Source: Phycisphaeraceae bacterium (lineage in GTDB: Bacteria > Planctomycetota > Phycisphaerae > Phycisphaerales > UBA1924). From it: a stretch of DNA of 64,000 nucleotides. The notes under the pieces are model-generated. The model did no database searches and was not told the origin of the DNA. It saw nothing but the letters and a program-made list of their open reading frames with translations. This document shows positions 1-9,163 of the stretch, piece by piece. Within the stretch, counting starts at the first letter, position 1. Each line of letters begins with the position of its first letter. A program made the translations under genes and the position numbers. The stretch lies in assembly GCA_015200025.1 (NCBI GenBank), contig CP054186.1, positions 3,398,643 through 3,462,642 of the forward strand. The letters run 5' to 3'.

Positions 1-1
1 G

Positions 2-1954
2 GTCGAGGCGGAGGTCCACTCGGCGACGCTGCACGACGGGCGGGCGATCTGCATCGCCACCGACGTGACCGAGGCACGGCGTCAGGACGAACGGTCGCGG
101 GTAGAGCTCGGCGTGGTGACCTCGGTGCTCGATGGGCTCCCGATGCGGATGGTGGTGGCGGGGCTCGACGGGCGGGCGATCTGGATGAACCGGCGGTGGC
201 GTCTGGAGAAGCCCGCGTCGGGGGACAACCTCCTGACGGCGGTGGACGTCCTCGCCGCCCAGGGGATGGCGTGGGCCGCGACGATCGCGTCGAGTTACCG
301 CGCCGTCGCCTCGGGCGTGCGGGAGAACGCCGTCGATGAGTACGCCGAGCCGGGCACCGGTCGCTGGCTGAGGTCGTATATCGCGAGGGTCGACGGGCCT
401 TCGGGGCCGCTGGTGGTGCTCTCGTGCGAGGACGTGACGGATCAGCGTGCGGCGCTCTCGTCGCGCGACGAGGAGCGGCGGTTCGTTTCGGCGGTGATCG
501 AGACGGTGGCGTGCCTGGTGCTGGTGATCGACCGCGAGGGCCGCATCGTCCGGTTCAACCAGGCGTGCTCGGCGTTGACGGGGTGGGCCCCCGAGGACGT
601 GGTTGGGCGGCACTTCGGGATGCTGATCCCCGCCGAGCACCGCGGTGCCATGATCGAGGAGTTCGGGTCGGTCGTCGGTTCGGGGGCCGTGCGTCCGCTG
701 GAGCAGGAGCTCGAGACGCGTGGCGGCGCCCGGCGTCTGGTGAACTGGTCGAACGCGGTCCTGCGTGATCCGGAGGGCCGGGTGGAGTATGTGATCGCGA
801 CGGGGATCGACATCACGGACCGCAAGCGTCTGGAGACAGAGCTGGTGCAGGCGCAGCGGATGGAATCGGTCGGGCTCCTGGCGGGCGGGATCGCGCACGA
901 TTTCAACAACCTGCTGACGGCGATTTTCGGGCACATCGGGCTGGCGAAGCGGGCGATCGGCCCGACGCACCCCGCGTCGGATTCCCTGGAGCGGGTCGAG
1001 CAGGCGGCCGACCAGGCCGGGCGCGTGGTCAAGTCACTCCTGACCTTCGCGAGGCGCGAGCACGCGGAGAAGAGGCCCGAGCGGATCGCGACGGTGGTCT
1101 CGGACACGGTGCGACTGGTCCAGGGCACGCTCCCGGCGACGATCCGGCTCGTGTGGCGCGCGTGCCCGCAGGACGTGTGGGTGACGTGCGACCGTCACCA
1201 GATCGAGCAGTCGCTGCTCAACCTGGTGTTCAACGCGAGGGACGCGATGCCCACGGGCGGGACCATCAGCATCGTCGCGCGGGATATCCCCGCGCCCGAG
1301 GGGGTCGAGTCGCCGACGGGGCGGGCGGTCTCGATCTCCGTGACGGACACCGGCGTGGGGATGCCCCGGGAGGTGCTCGCCCGTCTTTTCGAGCCGTTCT
1401 TTACCACCAAGCCCCGCGGGGAGGGGACGGGCCTTGGGCTTCCCATCGTGCGGAGCATCGCGCAGGACCACGGGGGGATCGTGCGGGTCAGTTCGCAGCA
1501 CGGGCAGGGCGCCACCGTCGAGATCGTGTTCCCCAGGGGCGAGCCCGGGGAGACCACGCCGAGCGTTGTCCGCGCCCGCGGCGACCGTGTGTTGATCTGC
1601 GGCCCCAGGCCGTACGCGAGGCGGATCATCGCTTCGTCGCTCCGGGCCGCCGGGTTCAGCGTGGAGGAATCGAGCGACGCCCCCCCGGGCGTGATGCCCG
1701 AGGCCGAGCGGCCTTCGTTGATCGTCGTGGACCTCTCCAACGGGGATGATGGGTGGAGCGGGTACGCCCACCGGCTGGTTGCGGTGGAGCCTCCGCTGGC
1801 CGTGATCGTGCTGCTCGCCGCGGAGGGGGCGTTCGAGTTCACGTCCGAGCGGGTGGAGGTGGTTCACGAGCCGCTGGTCATGGCGAGCCTCGTCCGCGCG
1901 GCGCACCGGCTGGTCTCGGGCGAACGCTCGGTCGGGACGTTCCGGGACGAATAA
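2..1954 (+). CDS. Multi-PAS sensor histidine kinase with degenerate receiver tail (5' partial)
   Basis: The reading frame is open from base 2, and its first ~22 codons read as the end of a PAS domain (IATDVTEARR), so the gene starts left of the window; the GTG at 65 is not the true start. Two further PAS domains follow (about residues 30-150 and 155-275 of the visible part). Then comes a HisKA/HATPase_c core: H-box with phospho-acceptor His in GGIAHDFNNLL (about residue 299), N-box NLVFNARDAM, G1 DTGVGM, F-box FFTTK and G2 GEGTGLGL. The last ~115 residues fold like a receiver, with a possible phospho-Asp in LIVVDLS, but the conserved Lys-Pro is replaced by HEPL, so it is probably degenerate. 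No transmembrane helix is visible in this part. Its likely role is a hybrid sensor kinase with an unknown input. It converges on a phosphatase gene 4 bp downstream. Confidence 0.9.
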   Translation, partial: VEAEVHSATLHDGRAICIATDVTEARRQDERSRVELGVVTSVLDGLPMRMVVAGLDGRAIWMNRRWRLEKPASGDNLLTAVDVLAAQGMAWAATIASSYRAVASGVRENAVDEYAEPGTGRWLRSYIARVDGPSGPLVVLSCEDVTDQRAALSSRDEERRFVSAVIETVACLVLVIDREGRIVRFNQACSALTGWAPEDVVGRHFGMLIPAEHRGAMIEEFGSVVGSGAVRPLEQELETRGGARRLVNWSNAVLRDPEGRVEYVIATGIDITDRKRLETELVQAQRMESVGLLAGGIAHDFNNLLTAIFGHIGLAKRAIGPTHPASDSLERVEQAADQAGRVVKSLLTFARREHAEKRPERIATVVSDTVRLVQGTLPATIRLVWRACPQDVWVTCDRHQIEQSLLNLVFNARDAMPTGGTISIVARDIPAPEGVESPTGRAVSISVTDTGVGMPREVLARLFEPFFTTKPRGEGTGLGLPIVRSIAQDHGGIVRVSSQHGQGATVEIVFPRGEPGETTPSVVRARGDRVLICGPRPYARRIIASSLRAAGFSVEESSDAPPGVMPEAERPSLIVVDLSNGDDGWSGYAHRLVAVEPPLAVIVLLAAEGAFEFTSERVEVVHEPLVMASLVRAAHRLVSGERSVGTFRDE

Positions 1955-1958
1955 CGCG

Positions 1959-3530
1959 TTACCCCGGGATCGGGGCGGAGGCCCCGGCGGTTTCTCCCCC
2001 GGCCACCCCCCCGACCCCGTTCTCGGCCACCGTCCAGACCCCTGTACGCCCGCGCCCGATCGGTCGCGAGACCTCGACGACGAGCGTGTCGTCCTTGGGC
2101 GGGCCCGAACGGTGCGATTCGACGGCGCGGAGGATGGTCCTCGCCCAGGCGCCCGCGGCCTGGTTCATGGGCTTGGCGGCGAGCGACCGCTGGGTCAGCA
2201 TCGCCACGTGGGTCGAGCTCGACGCGACCAGCCCACGCATCCCGTCGATCCCGAGCATGCGCCCGCGCTCGTCCTTGGCCTCGATCGCGCCGTCGGTGTA
2301 GATCAGGAGCGAATCCCCGTCGGCGAACCGGAGCCGCCGCGGCGAGGGCTCGAACTCCGTGTCGGGTAGCGCACCCAGGACGAACGAGGTCGATCCCAGG
2401 TCGTGCACCTTCCCGTCGGCGGCGCGGAGGAAGGCGGTGGGGTGCCCGCCGTTGGCGTACTCCAAGCGGTCCTCGCGGCAGTCCACGCGGAGGCAGAACG
2501 CGGTCGCGAAGATCGAGTGCGGGGAGAGCGTCAGGTGGACGTAGCGGTTGAGGAGCCCCAGGACCTCGCCCGGGCAGCGGTCCGGGTTCTCGGCGTAGAG
2601 CCGCTCGAGCTCACCGTACAGCCGGTTGACGGTCAGGGCGGCCGCCAGCCCGTGGCCCGTCACGTCCAACAGCACGACGCTGAGACACTCGCCTTGGTGC
2701 TTGGCGGGGCAACTGACAAAGACGAAATCCCCGCCCATGCCCAGCATCGGCTCGTACTCGTAGAAGAACCGCACGGGCCCGGCGGCCCGGTTCTTGGGGA
2801 ACATCGCCTCGTGGATCTTCCGCGCGTCGTGGAGCTCTCGGCGGAACTCCCCGTACCGCTTGGCCAGGATCTTGAGCTTGTAGCGTTCGACCCGCCGCGA
2901 GTGCTTGAGCCACGCCGTCAGCGTCCCCGGGGCCGCCGAGGCGGGCACGCTCGCCGCCAGGGCGAGGATCGTGGACCCCGACCGCCACGCGTCGCGGAAC
3001 AGCAGGTTCGTGATCACGTGCACGCCCGCGAGGATCAGGATCGGGCGGGCCGCCTGCCACGGGGTCCACGGGAGGAACATCGCCGCGATCACGTGGGTGA
3101 GCGTCGCCGCCGACAGGCCCGACGTCACCCCCGCGAGGCTCTCGGCGATCAGGATGCACCCGTCGGTGACGATGACGATCGTGGTGAGCCGCGCCAGGCG
3201 CCGGCGCGGGATGTGGGTCTGACGCACCACGAAGAAGGTCGCCGCGTAGAGAGCGAGCTGCGCGGCCCCGCCCAGCACCTCCGCCATCCGCTGCGTCCGT
3301 GTCCACCCCGCCGCGTCCTCGCCCAGCCCGAGCACCGGGACGTCCCGCCCCAGGAGGTCCTTCTCCACCACGTGCCCGCCCCATCGCAGCAGGAACACCA
3401 CGAGCAACACCCCGCCCCAGCACCCCAGGAACCACAAGAACCGGCGGCGGAGCAGCACCGTCGTGTCCGCGTCGAACTCGTGCGAGAGTTCGGGGGGTGC
3501 GTACGCGGAACTGTGCTGGCCCTTGATCAC
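1959..3530 (-). CDS. Membrane-bound SpoIIE/RsbU-type PP2C phosphatase
   Basis: Protein of 523 residues starting at a GTG. The N-terminal ~220 residues contain several hydrophobic segments (first around residues 31-47, LWFLGCWGGVLLVVFLL), followed by a short linker helix and a C-terminal SpoIIE/PP2C-like domain. Metal-binding motifs are visible: GGDFVFV, DVTGHGLAAALT, YTDGAIEA and DDTLVVEV. By family, such enzymes dephosphorylate anti-sigma-factor antagonists (STAS proteins) in partner-switching cascades; none is encoded nearby, so the target is unknown. The 5-6 membrane spans could form a sensor. It converges with the upstream histidine kinase gene (4 bp between stops), so the two are not co-transcribed. 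Confidence 0.85.
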   Translation of the reverse strand: MIKGQHSSAYAPPELSHEFDADTTVLLRRRFLWFLGCWGGVLLVVFLLRWGGHVVEKDLLGRDVPVLGLGEDAAGWTRTQRMAEVLGGAAQLALYAATFFVVRQTHIPRRRLARLTTIVIVTDGCILIAESLAGVTSGLSAATLTHVIAAMFLPWTPWQAARPILILAGVHVITNLLFRDAWRSGSTILALAASVPASAAPGTLTAWLKHSRRVERYKLKILAKRYGEFRRELHDARKIHEAMFPKNRAAGPVRFFYEYEPMLGMGGDFVFVSCPAKHQGECLSVVLLDVTGHGLAAALTVNRLYGELERLYAENPDRCPGEVLGLLNRYVHLTLSPHSIFATAFCLRVDCREDRLEYANGGHPTAFLRAADGKVHDLGSTSFVLGALPDTEFEPSPRRLRFADGDSLLIYTDGAIEAKDERGRMLGIDGMRGLVASSSTHVAMLTQRSLAAKPMNQAAGAWARTILRAVESHRSGPPKDDTLVVEVSRPIGRGRTGVWTVAENGVGGVAGGETAGASAPIPG

Positions 3531-3697
3531 TGGATCGTCTCACCCTCACCCTCGCGGCCCGCCCCGGGCGTTTGCCTCGAACCGTGCCGTCGGATGGTCT
3601 CCACCCCCGACCCGTCCCTCGCCCCGAACCGTCGGCGGTGCGCCGTGACCGACCCGGCCCGCCGCGGCTTGGGTCCTTGACCACTTCCGGGGGGAGG

Positions 3698-4300
3698 CTA
3701 CGCCGGGTGACGGTTCGTACCCGGGACCCAGAGTACATCCCCGCGGCCTTGATCGTTCGCGACACGTCCCATAACAAAGAGCAGATCGCTCAACCGGTTG
3801 AGATACCGGATCGCCTCGGGGTTGGTCGCGTCGGGCTCGGATTCTCGCAGCGCCACGGCCCAGCGCTCGGCCCGGCGGACCGCCGTTCGGGCCGCGTGGA
3901 GGCTCGCCGAGGCCCGGGTTCCCCCGGGGAGGACGAAACTGGTCAGCGGGGCGAGCCCTTCATTCAGTCGATCGATCTCGGATTCCAACCGATCGATCTG
4001 GGCCGGGACGATCCGCAGGCACGACCCCGGCGTCTCGCCGGTGGTGATCGGGGTGGCCAGGTCGGCCCCCGTGTCGAAGAGGTCGTGCTGGATGGGGGTG
4101 AGCACGCCGGCCAGCGCGGCGGTCCGCGGGTCGTCGCTTTCGCGGCAGTGGATGAAGGCGACCCCGATCGAGGCGTTGGCCTCGTCGACCTCGCCGTAGG
4201 CCCAGACGCGGGGGCAGGATTTGAGGACGCGGTGGCCTCCGACGAGGCCGGTGGTCCCGTCGTCGCCGGTGCGGGTGTAAATCTTGTTGAGTTTGACCAT
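3698..4300 (-). CDS. pduO: Cob(I)alamin adenosyltransferase, PduO type
   Basis: Protein of 200 residues, the usual length of PduO-type ATP:cob(I)alamin adenosyltransferases. The N-terminal ATP-binding motif YTRTGDDGTTGLVGG, the central FVLPGGTRASASLHAART helix region with RRAER, and the C-terminal NRLSDLLFV helix are all present. The enzyme transfers the 5'-deoxyadenosyl group of ATP to Co(I) to make coenzyme B12. The start is the ATG of MVKLNKIYTRTG, the canonical N-terminus. It is divergent from recJ, and the promoters of both genes must share the ~100 bp between 4300 and 4401. No B12 biosynthesis genes are adjacent, suggesting a salvage or housekeeping role. Confidence 0.95.
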   Translation of the reverse strand: MVKLNKIYTRTGDDGTTGLVGGHRVLKSCPRVWAYGEVDEANASIGVAFIHCRESDDPRTAALAGVLTPIQHDLFDTGADLATPITTGETPGSCLRIVPAQIDRLESEIDRLNEGLAPLTSFVLPGGTRASASLHAARTAVRRAERWAVALRESEPDATNPEAIRYLNRLSDLLFVMGRVANDQGRGDVLWVPGTNRHPA

Positions 4301-4400
4301 CGGTGTTCGAGCGGCGGTATGGTTGACACACCCGTGGCGACGTGCGCGGGCGATGGAGCCAGGCGTGCTGACATCCGGTCAAGGGTATTCGCGCGGGACG

Positions 4401-6176
4401 GTGAGCGAGTCGGGCGGGCCTCGCGGGGCGGTCGGGCGGGGCGTGGTGGGGTGGTGGGTCGCGAGGCGTGCCCCGATGGGGGGGGCACCCGAGCGGGCGC
4501 CGTTGGTCGATCGGATCCTCGAGTCGCGTGGGATCACGGGCCCCGGTGCCGCGTCGTTCCTCGACCCATCGCTCAAGGATCTCCACGACCCGTCGCGGAT
4601 GCCGGATCTGGACCGTGCCGCGGCCCGCCTGTTCGACGCGGCCCGCGCGGGCGAACGGATCGTGATCTACGGCGACTACGACGTGGACGGGATCTCGGCC
4701 TCGGCGATCCTCTTTCACACGCTCCGGCACCTTGTTCCCGGGGCGAACGTGTCGTGCTACATCCCGCACCGGCTCGACGAGGGCTACGGGCTCAACGAGG
4801 ACGCGGTCGCGTCGCTCGCCGACGAAGGGGCCGCCGTGATCGTGACGGTGGACTGCGGGGTGACGGCGGTGGGGCCCGCCGCGGTGGCCAAAGCCCGGGG
4901 TGTGGACCTCATCATCACCGACCACCACACCCCGCCGGCGACCGAGGATCTCCTCCCCGACGCCTACGCGGTGGTCCATCCGCGCCGACCGGGGTCGCTC
5001 TATCCCTTCGGCGATCTGTCGGGCTCGGCGGTGGCGTTCAAGCTGGCCTGGAGGCTGGCGACGCTCGCGTGCGGGGGCACGCGGACGGACGAGCCGACGC
5101 GGGCGTTGCTGCTGGAACTGCTCGGGCTGGCCTCGCTGGGGGTGATCGCCGACGTGGTCCCGCTGGTGGGCGAGAACCGCGTGATCGCGAGGTTCGGGCT
5201 GTCGCGGCTTCGCGGGTCGCGGTTCCCCGGTCTTTCGGCGTTGATCGAGGCGTCCGGGCTTTCGGGGGGGCGGGTCGAGGCCGAGCACGTCGGGTACCGG
5301 CTCGGGCCCCGGCTCAACGCGTGCGGGAGGCTGGGGCACGCGCGCGAGGCGTTGGAACTGCTGACGACGGCGACGGGGGCGAGGGCGGCCGAGATCGCCG
5401 CGGCCCTGACGGCGCTGAACGACGAGCGCCGCGAGGTCGAGCGTCGGATCACCGAGCACGCCGAGCGGTTGGCGGTCGAGGCGGGCATGACGACCGCGGG
5501 CCGGCGTGCGATCGTGCTGGCGCACGAGGACTGGCACCAGGGCGTGGTGGGGATCGCGTGCTCGAGGCTGGTGGGGCGTTTCCACCGGCCGACGATCCTG
5601 ATGCAGCGTCACGGGGACGAGTGCCACGGGTCGGGGCGGAGCATCGACGGGTTCAGCCTCCACGGCGCCCTCGACGCCTGCCGCGGGCACCTGATCGGGT
5701 TCGGTGGGCACGACATGGCCGCGGGCGTCCGCGTCCGCGCCGATCGCGTCCGTGACTTCGCCGAGGCGTTCATCGAGGAGGCCAACCGCGGGATTGCGCC
5801 CGAGCAGCTCGCGCCGGCGTTGACGTTCGATACCGAGGCCGGGGCGGACGAGCTGACGGTCGCCGCGGCGGGGGATCTGGCGCGGGTCGGGCCGTTCGGG
5901 CGCGACAACCCGAAGGTCCGCGTGGTGCTTCGCGGGGCGGTCGTGATCGGTCGGCCCAAACTCATGGGCGCCACGGGGGAGCACGCCTCGCTCCAGGTTC
6001 GGCACTCGGGGAGGGTGATGCGGGTGGTCGCGTTCTCGTGGGCGGCGCGCCTGGCCGAACTGCCGGATGGGGTCCGGTGCGACCTCATGATCGAGCCCAC
6101 GATCAACCGGTGGAACGGGACGGCGAGCGTCGAGGGCGAGTTGGTCGACCTCGCGATGCCGCCCGCACGGGAGTAA
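4401..6176 (+). CDS. recJ: Single-stranded-DNA-specific exonuclease RecJ
   Basis: About 591 residues from the GTG at 4401. The open frame extends back to 4284, but that would overlap the divergent adenosyltransferase start; ATG 4353 is the other candidate. DHH-superfamily metal motifs are clear: YGDYDVDGISA, VDCGV and TDHHTPP, then the DHHA1 motif GGHDMAAGV and a C-terminal OB-like domain. RecJ degrades single-stranded DNA 5' to 3' in recombination, mismatch and base-excision repair. recR lies 0.75 kb downstream, but an opposing phosphatase gene separates them, so they do not form one operon. Confidence 0.93.
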   Translation: MSESGGPRGAVGRGVVGWWVARRAPMGGAPERAPLVDRILESRGITGPGAASFLDPSLKDLHDPSRMPDLDRAAARLFDAARAGERIVIYGDYDVDGISASAILFHTLRHLVPGANVSCYIPHRLDEGYGLNEDAVASLADEGAAVIVTVDCGVTAVGPAAVAKARGVDLIITDHHTPPATEDLLPDAYAVVHPRRPGSLYPFGDLSGSAVAFKLAWRLATLACGGTRTDEPTRALLLELLGLASLGVIADVVPLVGENRVIARFGLSRLRGSRFPGLSALIEASGLSGGRVEAEHVGYRLGPRLNACGRLGHAREALELLTTATGARAAEIAAALTALNDERREVERRITEHAERLAVEAGMTTAGRRAIVLAHEDWHQGVVGIACSRLVGRFHRPTILMQRHGDECHGSGRSIDGFSLHGALDACRGHLIGFGGHDMAAGVRVRADRVRDFAEAFIEEANRGIAPEQLAPALTFDTEAGADELTVAAAGDLARVGPFGRDNPKVRVVLRGAVVIGRPKLMGATGEHASLQVRHSGRVMRVVAFSWAARLAELPDGVRCDLMIEPTINRWNGTASVEGELVDLAMPPARE

Positions 6177-6194
6177 CGGCGCACGCCCGGCCCG

Positions 6195-6842
6195 CTACTT
6201 CACGCGGGGGAGCCAGCCCTCGATCGGTTCGCCCGACCGCCACGAGCGGCGGACGTCGTCCTTGAACTCCTCGGCCATGAGCCGCACGTGGGGGTTGTCC
6301 GCGTCGTGGCCCATCCGGAGGGATTCGGCGTAGGCGTCGTCGATGGAGACCCCCTCGACGAGGTGCCGGTAGAGGATGACCATGCACCCGGTGCGCTCGG
6401 TCCCGGCCGAGCAGTGGACGAGCACGGGCAGGCGGGCGGGGTCGGTCATGATGGCCAGCGCCCGCGCGTAGGCGTTGGGGTCGCCCCGGGCGTCCCCTTC
6501 GAGGCGGAAGACCACGCGGTCGATCCCCAGGGCCGCCGCGGTGGCCGCCTCGCGACGGTCGGGGTCGGTGCCCTCGGGGTCGGCCCCGAAATCGATCACG
6601 GTCTTGATCCCGTGACGTTCGACGACGCGGGCCAGGGCCCCGGGCGTCAGGCGCCCGGAGCGGTAGACCTTGCCCGATGCCACCTCGGCGAACCGCCGGG
6701 GCACCAGCGAGGGATGGATCACGTTGGCGTAGGCGAGGCCGGCGAGGATCAGCACGGCCGCCGAGGCGATGAAAGCACGGGCGCGTGTGGTGGGTCGCGT
6801 GCTCAAACCGGGATCGTAAGGGCGGCGTGGGACGCGATCCAC
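6195..6842 (-). CDS. Membrane-anchored tyrosine/dual-specificity phosphatase
   Basis: Protein of 215 residues with an N-terminal signal-anchor (hydrophobic stretch about residues 24-40, FIASAAVLILAGLAYAN) and a Cys-based phosphatase domain. The P-loop HCSAGTERTG matches the CX5R(S/T) signature, and KVYRSGRL and the upstream Asp-containing loop fit DSP/Tyr-phosphatase folds. The catalytic domain should be periplasmic or exported. The start is uncertain: GTG 6842 gives the longest form, and a TTG at about residue 14 would give MSTRPTTRAR. The substrate cannot be told from sequence. The stop lies 18 bp from the convergent recJ stop. Confidence 0.82.
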   Translation of the reverse strand: MDRVPRRPYDPGLSTRPTTRARAFIASAAVLILAGLAYANVIHPSLVPRRFAEVASGKVYRSGRLTPGALARVVERHGIKTVIDFGADPEGTDPDRREAATAAALGIDRVVFRLEGDARGDPNAYARALAIMTDPARLPVLVHCSAGTERTGCMVILYRHLVEGVSIDDAYAESLRMGHDADNPHVRLMAEEFKDDVRRSWRSGEPIEGWLPRVK

Positions 6843-6931
6843 ACGGTCGGCGGCCCGGGCGAGGGTTCAAAGAGCCGGGGCGGGCGTTGGTGGGGGGGTG
6901 GTGGCGGGTCGGCGTCGCTTAGACTTGCGGC

Positions 6932-7669
6932 ATGAACGCACCCACGGAGGGGCCCACCAACGGAACGCCGCCAGAACCAGCCACGCGGGCTACGGGATCA
7001 CGCCCGCGAACTCCCGCGGCGGGGGGGGGTAAACGCCCCGCGTACCCCGCGGTGGTGGACCGTCTGATCGACGAGTTCGCGTCGCTGCCCGGGATCGGTC
7101 GGCGGACCGCGGAGCGTCTGGCGTTCTACATCCTCAAGTGCGACGAAGCGACGGGGATGGGTCTGGCGCGAGCGGTCGCGGACGTGAAGCGGACGGTCCG
7201 CCACTGCCGGGCGTGCTCGAACTTCGCGGACGGGGAGTGGTGCGGGGTCTGCGCCGACCCGGCGCGGGACCGAGCGACGGTGCTGGTGGTCGAGCAGCCC
7301 AAGGACCTGATCGCCCTCGAGCAGACGGGGATGTACCGGGGCCTGTACCACGTGCTGATGGGGAGGTTGGCGCCGCTGGAGGGTATCGGACCCTCGGAGC
7401 TGACCCTCGCCGAGTTGCTGCAAAGGGTAGACCATCCGGATTCAAACCCCGGCGGGTCAAAGGTCGAAGAAGTGATCCTCGGGCTCAACCCGACGCTCGA
7501 AGGCGACGGGACGGCCCTGTACCTGACCGAGGCTCTCAAGGCCCGGGGCGTGGTCATCACGCGCCTGGCCCGCGGTCTGCCCGCGGGGTCTCAGTTGGAG
7601 TACGCGAACAAGGCGGTGCTCGCCGACGCGATCGTCGGCCGGCGCCGGGTCGAGGGCCGATCGGGGTGA
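6932..7669 (+). CDS. recR: Recombination mediator protein RecR
   Basis: Protein of 245 residues, about 40 longer than typical RecR because of a low-complexity Pro/Gly/Thr N-terminus (residues 1-38). The core is complete: helix-hairpin-helix LIDEFASLPGIGRRTAERLAF, a C4 zinc finger (CRACSNFADGEWCGVC), a Toprim domain with VVEQPKDL, and the C-terminal LARGLPAGSQLEY. RecR forms a ring with RecO/RecF to load RecA at gaps. The N-terminal extension contains a run of nine G (7021-7029). An alternative start inside the extension cannot be excluded, but no better SD is visible. rpoN follows after 30 bp and may be co-transcribed. Confidence 0.95.
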   Translation: MNAPTEGPTNGTPPEPATRATGSRPRTPAAGGGKRPAYPAVVDRLIDEFASLPGIGRRTAERLAFYILKCDEATGMGLARAVADVKRTVRHCRACSNFADGEWCGVCADPARDRATVLVVEQPKDLIALEQTGMYRGLYHVLMGRLAPLEGIGPSELTLAELLQRVDHPDSNPGGSKVEEVILGLNPTLEGDGTALYLTEALKARGVVITRLARGLPAGSQLEYANKAVLADAIVGRRRVEGRSG

Positions 7670-7699
7670 CGCGGGCGGGAAGCAGGGCGCGACGACGCG

Positions 7700-9136
7700 A
7701 TGAGATTCGAGACCTCCCAGCACATGCGACTCGGCCAGCAGATGAAGCTGGCGCCCAGGATGATCCAGTCGATGGAGATCCTGCAGATGCCGCTCGACGA
7801 GCTGCAGGAGAGGCTCGAGCGTGAGCTGGAGAGCAACCCGACGCTGGAGATCGCCGAGCCCGAGCCCGAGGCGGTGATGGACGGGCTGGGGCGTTCGTTC
7901 AGCGAGCCCGGCCCGTACACCCGGGCCCGTGTTTCGGGCGAGCGTGACGCCAAGCAGGACGCGATGAACGCCGCGCCGGCGCGGGGGGAGTCGCTCCAGG
8001 AACAGCTCCGGCACCAGTGGTCGCTGGTCGACGTGGACGAGCGCACGAAGCGGATCGGGAACGCGATCATCGGGCACCTCGAAACCGATGGGTACCTGCG
8101 GACGCCCGTCGCGGCGGTCGCGGAGAAGCTGGGCCCGGCCGAGGTGTGGGGGGCCGCGGGCGTCCCGGGCGAGCCCGAGGTCGAGCGCGCGCTCCAGGCG
8201 GTGCAGTTGTTCCTCGAACCCGCGGGGGTCGCCGCGAGGGACGTCCGCGAGTGCCTGCTCCTCCAGCTCGACGCGCTGGGCGAGGGTGAGGACAGGCCCG
8301 ATCCCACCGTCGTCGGCCACGCCAAGACGCTGATCGCCCGGCACCTCGACGACCTCATGAAGAACCGTCTCCCGCGCGTGGCGGAACGGACCGGGCTCTC
8401 GCTGGCGGAGATCAAGTCGGCTCTGGAGCTGATGCGACGCCTGAGCCTCGCGCCGGCGAAGCAGCTCGTCGAGGAGAACGTCGCGGGGATCATCCCCGAC
8501 GCGATCGTCGAGTACGACCCCGACGCCGACCGGTACATCGCGTACCTCAACGACGCGAGGCTGCCCAACCTGCGGATCAACCAGGAGTACGCCCGGCTCG
8601 CCCGCGACCGGGCCGTCGCCACGCGGGACCGCGAGTTCGTGCGCACCAACCTTGCCAACGCACAGTGGCTCCTCGACGCGGTGAATCAGCGCCGCGGGAC
8701 GCTGCTGCGGGTCGTGCGGGCCGTCGTCGAGCGGCAGCGTGACTTCTTCGACCAGGGCCCCCAGGCGTTGCGCCCGCTGCCGATGTCCGAGGTCGCCGAG
8801 GCCATCGGCGTCCACGTGGCGACGGTCAGCCGCGCCGTCGCCGACAAGCACATCGCCACGCCGAGGGGCGTCGTCCCGCTCCGCAAGTTCTTCAGCGGGG
8901 GGCTTTCGACCAAGGCCACGGGCGACGGCGGCGAGGGCGGCGAGGAGATGGCGTGGGAGGCCATCAAGGTCGCGCTCCGCGACGTCATCGACGCCGAGGA
9001 CAAGGCCAAGCCCCTCAGCGACGACCACCTCACGTTGGAGCTCAAACGACGCGGGATCGAGATCGCCCGTCGGACCGTCGCCAAGTACCGAGACCAGTTG
9101 GGCATCCCCCCGGCCCGCCTCCGCAAAACGTTCTGA
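7700..9136 (+). CDS. rpoN: RNA polymerase sigma-54 factor RpoN
   Basis: Protein of 478 residues with all sigma-54 regions. The Gln-rich region I (LGQQMKLAPRMIQSMEILQMP) contacts bacterial enhancer-binding proteins, the central core-binding domain follows, and the C-terminus holds the helix-turn-helix (EVAEAIGVHVATVSRAV) and the RpoN box ARRTVAKYR. RpoN directs polymerase to -24/-12 promoters that need an AAA+ activator. It starts 30 bp after recR and probably shares its transcript. The stop is 27 bp from the convergent ABC permease gene. No enhancer-binding protein is encoded in the window. Confidence 0.96.
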   Translation: MRFETSQHMRLGQQMKLAPRMIQSMEILQMPLDELQERLERELESNPTLEIAEPEPEAVMDGLGRSFSEPGPYTRARVSGERDAKQDAMNAAPARGESLQEQLRHQWSLVDVDERTKRIGNAIIGHLETDGYLRTPVAAVAEKLGPAEVWGAAGVPGEPEVERALQAVQLFLEPAGVAARDVRECLLLQLDALGEGEDRPDPTVVGHAKTLIARHLDDLMKNRLPRVAERTGLSLAEIKSALELMRRLSLAPAKQLVEENVAGIIPDAIVEYDPDADRYIAYLNDARLPNLRINQEYARLARDRAVATRDREFVRTNLANAQWLLDAVNQRRGTLLRVVRAVVERQRDFFDQGPQALRPLPMSEVAEAIGVHVATVSRAVADKHIATPRGVVPLRKFFSGGLSTKATGDGGEGGEEMAWEAIKVALRDVIDAEDKAKPLSDDHLTLELKRRGIEIARRTVAKYRDQLGIPPARLRKTF

Positions 9137-9163
9137 ACGATCCGCCGCACCGCCTCGGTCAGG

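Noticed and set aside
7439..7462. TTCAAACCCC resembling a tRNA T-loop
   Set aside because: Lies inside recR and no acceptor or anticodon stems can be drawn around it.
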